Positions 59,123-64,000 of a DNA stretch of 64,000 nucleotides are shown piece after piece. The DNA comes from Pedobacter alluvionis (GTDB taxonomy: Bacteria; Bacteroidota; Bacteroidia; Sphingobacteriales; Sphingobacteriaceae). Numbering within the stretch: position 1 is the stretch's first letter; each line of letters begins with the position of its first letter. The notes under the pieces were generated by a model that made no database searches, was not told where the DNA came from, and saw only the letters and a program-made list of their open reading frames with translations. The translations under genes and the position numbers were made by a program. The stretch covers positions 372,001-436,000 of the forward strand of contig NZ_RCCK01000011.1 in NCBI RefSeq assembly GCF_003664035.1, in the 5' to 3' direction.

Positions 59123-60292
59123 TTATTTAAGATCATCAGCGCGCTTGTGGTAGTTAAATAATCCAAAACTAAGACCGGCTTTTGCAAACCAGGCTGACCG
59201 CTGAAAATAGGCATTGTATGTATCTTGTCCATAGTAACCACCCTCTATAAACAATCCGGCTGCACTAAAGCCACGCACCCTGTAGTGCACAGTAGAATGA
59301 AAATTTATCCGATCCTGGAATGTTGCTTTGGATAAATTATAAATTGGACCAACATTCATCTGGTTGGTGATAAAACTTGCAAAAAATTCTATTCTAAAGC
59401 TTTCTATCGGATTATATCGTGTAATGTCATATATCTTTTTTTGTTCATGATCAACAATGGTGCGTTTATAATTCTTCGAACTTTTGAGAGAATAGAATAA
59501 ATTAAACTTATTAGTACCATAAACATGATACTTTTCCATTCCAGGTGCCAATCCTGATGATTGTCCATAACCAAATTTTAAATACTGGTTGATGGTATTA
59601 CCTGCATTTTTAATAAACATGAGTCCATTCAATTCGACTACAAAATCATCACTAAAATTACCGTTGTAGGTATTAAAATATCCTTTTTTCCCCCAAGCTT
59701 TATCGGTGCTATTAAACTCTTCTCCATCCTGCCCGTTAGAATGGTGATAACCTTTAACAGAAAAGCCAAAATTATACTTCCGGCCTTGTTTGTAAAGTTT
59801 ATTATGACTGATGAATAACTCACCTCCGGGCCGGGATGATGCCGTACGCACAGGTAATGAACTATCTCCAACCGATTTGTCATTATTAAAAATCCGGACT
59901 TCAAATTCAGGATTGAAATAAAGCGCAAACATGAGGTAACTGCCCTTCTTTTTATTTAAACCTATGGTCCAGTTAAACGGAGAAATATTAATGTATGGGC
60001 TTATTTTAGCATCTAAAATTAAGCTTTTCCTGTCAGAAAAATCACTTTTAGTCATCCATCGCTTATTCGCAATAAACGAAGCTTTTGATAAAAAAACAGA
60101 AGAGGCAATATCTTCATTGAAACTGAAATTATTCCGGTTTCTATCTACAAAATATTTAATCTTTCCGCTAAGGCTATCATATAAAACGGAATCTAATTCT
60201 ACAGTCTTATATCCAGGCTTATCCTGTGCAATTGATTTATTGGAAATAAAAAAAATGGCAATTAAGAGGGCAATCGTTGAGGCTTTAATCAT
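59123..60292 (-). CDS. outer-membrane beta-barrel protein, possible phospholipase A (OMPLA-like)
   Basis: A 389-residue exported protein (signal peptide to SIAQD, about residue 23) with alternating beta-strand pattern and a C terminus ending in aromatic strands. Residues 181-187 are GYHHSNG, which resembles the E. coli OMPLA active-site region GYNHQSNG (His, Ser and Asn of HxSNG). After it comes FNSTDKAWGKKG, comparable in position with the OMPLA loop. If right, it hydrolyses acyl chains of phospholipids misplaced in the outer leaflet, with Ser185 as nucleophile. It is longer than OMPLA (about 270 mature residues) and I cannot exclude another barrel family. Not part of the utilization locus. 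Confidence 0.5.
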   Translation of the reverse strand: MIKASTIALLIAIFFISNKSIAQDKPGYKTVELDSVLYDSLSGKIKYFVDRNRNNFSFNEDIASSVFLSKASFIANKRWMTKSDFSDRKSLILDAKISPYINISPFNWTIGLNKKKGSYLMFALYFNPEFEVRIFNNDKSVGDSSLPVRTASSRPGGELFISHNKLYKQGRKYNFGFSVKGYHHSNGQDGEEFNSTDKAWGKKGYFNTYNGNFSDDFVVELNGLMFIKNAGNTINQYLKFGYGQSSGLAPGMEKYHVYGTNKFNLFYSLKSSKNYKRTIVDHEQKKIYDITRYNPIESFRIEFFASFITNQMNVGPIYNLSKATFQDRINFHSTVHYRVRGFSAAGLFIEGGYYGQDTYNAYFQRSAWFAKAGLSFGLFNYHKRADDLK

Positions 60293-60374
60293 GATGTTAA
60301 TTTTTTATTTAAAAATAACCCCCGTTTAAAACATAGCCAATACCTATCATTGGGTATATTTTATTCTTAAAACC

Positions 60375-61481
60375 TTATTTTTTCAACTTTCCGACAATCA
60401 ATCTGGCCGTTTTTGCAGAAGCACCAGGTTTACCCATGAGTAAAAGCAACTCATCGTAATTTTTTAACATCCCGCTCCTGCCAGCTCCTGCCATGATAAT
60501 TTTAAGCTCTTCATCAACTTTTTGAGTGTTACAATCTTCCTGGATAAGTTCGGTAACAATCTTTTTGTTTACGATCAGGTTAACCAGTGAAATAAACTTA
60601 ATTTTCACCAGCATCCGTGCAATGGCAATTGATATTGTGCCTCCTTTATAAACCACCACCTGCGGCACTTTAAACAAAGCAGTTTCTAACGTGGCCGTTC
60701 CTGAAGCAACAATTGCAGCATGGGCATGGTGCAATAAATTATAGGTATTGTTAAAAAGTAATTGAACTTTTTTGTCGCCCGTAAACTGCTGATAATAACT
60801 TTCTGTAAAGGTTGGTGCAGCAGCAATGGCAAATACACAATCGGGATAACTTTCAGTAATGCTTAACATCACCGGGAGTAAACGTTCTATTTCCTGTTTT
60901 CTACTGCCGGGCAACAAGGCAATAACTTTTTGGTCTCCCAATTGATGCTTTTCGCGAAAGTTTACATCCGGGGTAAACTGTGCAATTTCATCTAACAGTG
61001 GGTTGCCAACGTAATCTACCTGCATTCCCCACTCCTGGTAAAAATCTACTTCGAAGGGCAAGATACAGAACATCTGATCCACAACCTTTTTAATTTTCAG
61101 CACCCGTTTCTGGTTCCAGGCCCAAACCTTGGGTGAGATGTAATAACATACTTTTATGCCATTGGCCTTTGCAAATTCAGCAATTTTTAAGTTAAAACCC
61201 GGAAAATCGATCAAAATCAAAACATCGGGCTTCCATTTTATGATATCTTCCTTGCAGGCTTTGAGGTTTCTGAAAATGGTACGCAAATTTAAAATCACCT
61301 CAGTAAAACCCATAAAGGCCATATCAGCATAATGTTTAACCAGTTCACCTCCTTCGGCTTGCATTTTATCGCCTCCGAAATACCTGAACACCGCTTCGCT
61401 ATCCTCAGCTTTTAAGGCTTTCATTAAGTTGGTGCCATGTAAATCGCCTGAGGCTTCTCCGGCTACGAGGTAGTACTTCAT
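60375..61481 (-). CDS. lpxB: lipid-A-disaccharide synthase
   Basis: A 368-residue GT-B glycosyltransferase (family GT19) that joins UDP-2,3-diacylglucosamine and lipid X to make the lipid A disaccharide at the inner face of the inner membrane. Diagnostic pieces: YLVAGEASGDLHGTNLMKAL (3-22), LIDFPGFNLKIAEFAK, YYISPKVWAWNQKRVLKIKK, ALLPGSRKQEIERLLPVM and ASGTATLETALFKVPQVVVY. Length is standard. Lies after the small membrane protein and surE on the same strand, with a dispersed repeat between. Confidence 0.95.
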   Translation of the reverse strand: MKYYLVAGEASGDLHGTNLMKALKAEDSEAVFRYFGGDKMQAEGGELVKHYADMAFMGFTEVILNLRTIFRNLKACKEDIIKWKPDVLILIDFPGFNLKIAEFAKANGIKVCYYISPKVWAWNQKRVLKIKKVVDQMFCILPFEVDFYQEWGMQVDYVGNPLLDEIAQFTPDVNFREKHQLGDQKVIALLPGSRKQEIERLLPVMLSITESYPDCVFAIAAAPTFTESYYQQFTGDKKVQLLFNNTYNLLHHAHAAIVASGTATLETALFKVPQVVVYKGGTISIAIARMLVKIKFISLVNLIVNKKIVTELIQEDCNTQKVDEELKIIMAGAGRSGMLKNYDELLLLMGKPGASAKTARLIVGKLKK

Positions 61482-61531
61482 AATTATAATTTTACAGCAA
61501 ATCTGTCATTAACGGCAAGATAAAAAGTGAT

Positions 61532-61601
61532 CGTCATTCCCGCGCAGGCGGGAATCTTAAAGCAACTAACATTAGGATCCTGAAATAAATTCAGGATGAC
61601 G
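61532..61601. repeat. CGTCAT/ATGACG dispersed repeat
   Basis: CGTCATTCCCGCGCAGGCGG at the left (with GCGCAGGCG nested) and CTGAAATAAATTCAGGATGACG-like at the right. Left and right arms come from different sub-types of the family, so this copy looks chimeric. Confidence 0.55.
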
Positions 61602-61629
61602 AACCGATCTATTCCGTTTCTGCGTTTAG

Positions 61630-61902
61630 TCAAAAAACTTTGTATGCAAAAAATACAAAAGCACACAAAAACGTTGCGGCCAATATACCCCTGCCTATAT
61701 TTTCTTTGTTGTATTTAAAAAAGTATTGCATGGTATAAGCATTTATGGCAATGCCTCCAATGTATAACAAATCTGCTTTTGCCAGGGAAGCCAGATGGTG
61801 AATGATGTACCAGGCAATTGAGCAAAATATTACCGGTACAAGCAAACCAATGCCCAAACCTATCCACACCGAATTATTTAATCTTTTTAACCGATCAATC
61901 AT
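61630..61902 (-). CDS. small conserved membrane protein between surE and lpxB
   Basis: A 90-residue protein with three hydrophobic segments: VWIGLGIGLLVPVIFCSIAW (13-32), LLYIGGIAINAYTMQYFFKY (about 45-64) and ILAATFLCAFVFFAYKVF at the C terminus. N-terminal MIDRLKRLNN is basic. No family recognised. The position between surE and lpxB recurs in relatives as I know them, which supports a real gene, but function is unknown. Confidence 0.65.
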   Translation of the reverse strand: MIDRLKRLNNSVWIGLGIGLLVPVIFCSIAWYIIHHLASLAKADLLYIGGIAINAYTMQYFFKYNKENIGRGILAATFLCAFVFFAYKVF

Positions 61903-61914
61903 AATGGCAAGCGC

Positions 61915-62754
61915 TTAACCTAAATTAATGCCATCGGGTGCCGAAACTTTAGTGCCTGCAGTTTTCGGATCGTTATTACCTATAAAACTCCAGCTGTTTA
62001 AAGTTTGTATGGCGTGGTGCGCTGTTAAATCAAACTGAACCGGAACAATAGAAACATAATTGTTCTCCAATGCCCAAACATCGGTATCTTCTCCCTTGTC
62101 GAAATTTTCGAAAACACCCGTTAGCCAATAATATGGGCGTTTGTAAGGATCTGTTCTTTCATCAAATTCTTCCATCCACTTGGCATTGGCCTGGCGGCAA
62201 ATCTTAACCCCTTTTAGGTTGTCGCCTTTCGGGAAATTCACATTTAAGAGCGTACCTTCAGGTAAACCATTCGCTAAAACCTGCTCACAGATATTTTTAA
62301 TGTATTTTTTGGTATAACTGAAATTGGCATCGGCAGCAAAATCATCGAGAGAGAAACCAATAGATGGAATTCTTTCTATCGCACCCTCTACCGCAGCAGA
62401 CATGGTACCCGAGTACAGTACATTAATCGAATTATTTAATCCATGGTTAATTCCTGACACACATAAATCAGGTTTTTTACCTTTAAAAATCTTATTTACG
62501 GCAATTTTAACACAATCAACCGGGGTACCGCTGCATTTATACATTTCTACGCCTGCATAAAGATCAACCTTATCAAAACGGATCGGTTTACCTATCGTAA
62601 TGGCATGGCCCATCCCACTTTGAGGGCTATCTGGTGCCACCACCACCACATTGCCGAGCTCTTGCATTACTTGCATTAAATTTTTTATCCCCGTAGCTGT
62701 AATCCCATCATCATTTACAACTAAAATATTTGGTTTTGTGCCCTGCTTTGTCAT
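61915..62754 (-). CDS. surE: 5'/3'-nucleotidase SurE
   Basis: A 279-residue stationary-phase survival nucleotidase that dephosphorylates nucleoside 5'- and 3'-monophosphates. Metal-binding Asp-Asp in VVNDDGITATGI (12-23), SPQSGMGHAITIG, CSGTPVDCVKIAVNKIF and CVSGINHGLNNSINVLYSGT match the family. The Met at 62754 (MTKQGTKPNILVVNDDG) is chosen; the upstream Met at 62790 would add a short hydrophobic extension not seen in SurE. It precedes the small membrane protein by 12 bp, probably in one operon. Confidence 0.95.
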   Translation of the reverse strand: MTKQGTKPNILVVNDDGITATGIKNLMQVMQELGNVVVVAPDSPQSGMGHAITIGKPIRFDKVDLYAGVEMYKCSGTPVDCVKIAVNKIFKGKKPDLCVSGINHGLNNSINVLYSGTMSAAVEGAIERIPSIGFSLDDFAADANFSYTKKYIKNICEQVLANGLPEGTLLNVNFPKGDNLKGVKICRQANAKWMEEFDERTDPYKRPYYWLTGVFENFDKGEDTDVWALENNYVSIVPVQFDLTAHHAIQTLNSWSFIGNNDPKTAGTKVSAPDGINLG

Positions 62755-62877
62755 GCCCGTAAAAATACAGATTATAAATTCAAGGCACAATAAACCATCA
62801 TCTTTATACTAAAACCATTTATTACTGGCTTTTTAGTTTAGAAATTAAAATTATTTCTTTCCCTGCCGGAAAGCATC

Positions 62878-62885
62878 TATATTTG
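62878..62885 (+). promoter_or_regulatory. candidate -7 box for the M16 peptidase gene (TATATTTG)
   Basis: Exact TAnnTTTG match, about 90 nt before the ATG at 62976. A TTTC lies about 20 nt upstream in place of TTTG, giving a plausible promoter. Confidence 0.5.
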
Positions 62886-62975
62886 AACAAATAACTTATT
62901 AAAAATGAAGGCTGTATTTGAGATCATACTTAAACTACCAGGTACGCACTCATGATCATAAAACAAAACCAAACA

Positions 62976-64000
62976 ATGAAATTCAAACTATTTACTTTAG
63001 CTTGTTTTCTAATTACAGGTTCTTTAGCTAAGGCGCAAACAATCTACCAATGGAAAACAGGAACTTCTGGAGGCTTTACCTACAGATATGTAACTAACGA
63101 TCCAACCAAAACACGTTTTTATACGTTAAAAAACGGTTTGACTGTAATTTTATCTCAAAACAACAAGGAGCCAAATATTACCTACAAAATGGCGGTAAGA
63201 GCGGGCAGTAATACCGATCCGCGCACCAATACCGGTTTGGCACATTACTTAGAACACCTTTTATTTAAAGGAACAGATAAATTTGGAACACTAAATTATG
63301 CCAAAGAGAAACCACTTTTAGACAAGATCGAAGCACTTTACGAAACGTACATCAAAACTACCGATCCTGCCAAACGTAAGGAGATTTATAAAGAAATAGA
63401 CAAAACATCGGGCGAAGCTTCTAACTATTCTATCGCAAACGAATACGATAAAATGATGAAATCGATCGGAAGTAACGCTACCAACGCGCATACCGCTGTA
63501 GAAGAAACCGTTTACGAAGAAGACCTTCCATCAAATGCTATCGATAAATTCCTGGCTGTGCAGGCTGAGCGTTTCCGAAATCCTGTATTCCGTATCTTCC
63601 ATACCGAATTAGAAGCTGTTTACGAAGAGAAAAACATTGGCATGGATAACGATGGTCGTAAAATGTATGAGAAAATGTTATATGCATTGTTTCCAACACA
63701 TAACTACGGCCAACAGACCACCATTGGTACTGTTGAACATTTGAAAAACCCATCCTTAGTCGAAATCAGAAAATATTACAACAAATATTATGTGCCTAAT
63801 AATATGGCCTTAATTATGAGTGGCGATATTAATTATGATGATTTAATTAAAAAAATCGACAAAGATTTTGCTTACATGGTTCCTAAACCATTTGCACTTT
63901 ACAACCCTGCGCCAGAAAAACCATTAACGCAGGTGCAAACGGTTGATATTTACGGTCCAAGTGCCGAAAATATATACGTTGCCTACAGGGGCTTTGCCCA
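62976..64000 (+). CDS. secreted M16-family zinc metallopeptidase, N-terminal part (continues past right edge)
   Basis: The first 341 residues of an exported insulinase/pitrilysin-type peptidase. After a signal peptide (LITGSLAKAQ, about residue 21) the inverted zinc motif HYLEH is at 90-94 in NTGLAHYLEHLLFKGTDKFG, with the downstream acidic stretch (HTELEAVYEEKNI, about 205-217) that supplies the third ligand. YYVPNNMALIMSGDINYDDL (about 265-284) is the usual end of the first M16 domain. Full M16 proteins of this kind have about 900-980 residues, so two thirds lies outside. It probably degrades peptides in the periplasm. Confidence 0.92.
   Translation, partial: MKFKLFTLACFLITGSLAKAQTIYQWKTGTSGGFTYRYVTNDPTKTRFYTLKNGLTVILSQNNKEPNITYKMAVRAGSNTDPRTNTGLAHYLEHLLFKGTDKFGTLNYAKEKPLLDKIEALYETYIKTTDPAKRKEIYKEIDKTSGEASNYSIANEYDKMMKSIGSNATNAHTAVEETVYEEDLPSNAIDKFLAVQAERFRNPVFRIFHTELEAVYEEKNIGMDNDGRKMYEKMLYALFPTHNYGQQTTIGTVEHLKNPSLVEIRKYYNKYYVPNNMALIMSGDINYDDLIKKIDKDFAYMVPKPFALYNPAPEKPLTQVQTVDIYGPSAENIYVAYRGFA

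Noticed and set aside
61484..61666. 60-codon minus-strand frame between lpxB and the small membrane protein
   Set aside because: Most of it is translated dispersed repeat (61532-61601) and it overlaps the end of the small membrane protein gene.
1..64000. tRNA or rRNA genes
   Set aside because: Intergenic stretches were read for cloverleaf-like segments and CCA-preceding acceptor stems; the hairpins found are terminators or dispersed repeats. A covariance-model scan would be needed to be certain.

Overview
The window is 64 kb of chromosome from a member of the Bacteroidota, most likely a Sphingobacteriaceae species of the Pedobacter type. Reasons: three SusC/SusD outer-membrane nutrient uptake pairs, -7 boxes of the TAnnTTTG type, moderately low GC, weak Shine-Dalgarno sequences, and conserved neighbourhoods such as ftsX-DUF3098-uppP-truB and surE-small membrane protein-lpxB. 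I see no rRNA, tRNA, CRISPR array, complete insertion sequence or prophage.

Layout. 1-3837: start of parE (leaving the window on the minus strand), an APC amino acid permease and a GPH-type sugar symporter. 4308-9266: a stand-alone SusC/SusD pair. 9830-14240: RNA helicase rhlE and leuS, convergent on a shared terminator. 14377-14838: an eroded toxin-antitoxin module between palindromic repeats, then a small lipoprotein gene. 15461-20766: a housekeeping run ftsX, DUF3098, uppP, truB, YitT and ribF, interrupted by a DUF2281/PIN-domain toxin-antitoxin pair. 20998-27859: membrane and transport genes (CPA2 antiporter, DUF2157, YihY), a YjbQ-family protein and a secreted hydrolase. 28014-31300: a decaying region with two gene remnants, rpiA, a partial duplication of the rpiA front end, three or more copies of a terminator-tailed repeat, an 11-bp-periodic TTACC array and REP-like hairpins.

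31308-58859 is the most distinctive part: sixteen consecutive minus-strand genes forming a large polysaccharide or glycoprotein utilization locus. It has two SusC/SusD pairs, two GH92 alpha-mannosidases, a glutaminase-A-type DUF4965 protein, three consecutive secreted proteins with HExxH metallopeptidase motifs, an F5/8-type-C lipoprotein, a ROK sugar kinase, a DUF1080 protein next to a beta-propeller/cytochrome c protein, and a LacI-type regulator. Palindromes around TAAAACGTTTTA lie in front of most of its transcription units, which suggests one LacI regulon rather than the hybrid two-component or ECF-sigma control common in such loci. Proteases, alpha-mannosidases and a ROK kinase together suggest growth on a mannosylated glycoprotein such as fungal mannoprotein or N-glycan; this substrate is inferred.

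59123-64000: an outer-membrane protein with a phospholipase-A-like HxSNG motif, lpxB, a small membrane protein, surE, and the start of a secreted M16 peptidase that runs off the right edge. The intergenic regions carry many palindromic dispersed repeats, chiefly a family bounded by CGTCAT and ATGACG and a REP-like family of the GTCAGATG...CATCTGAC type.
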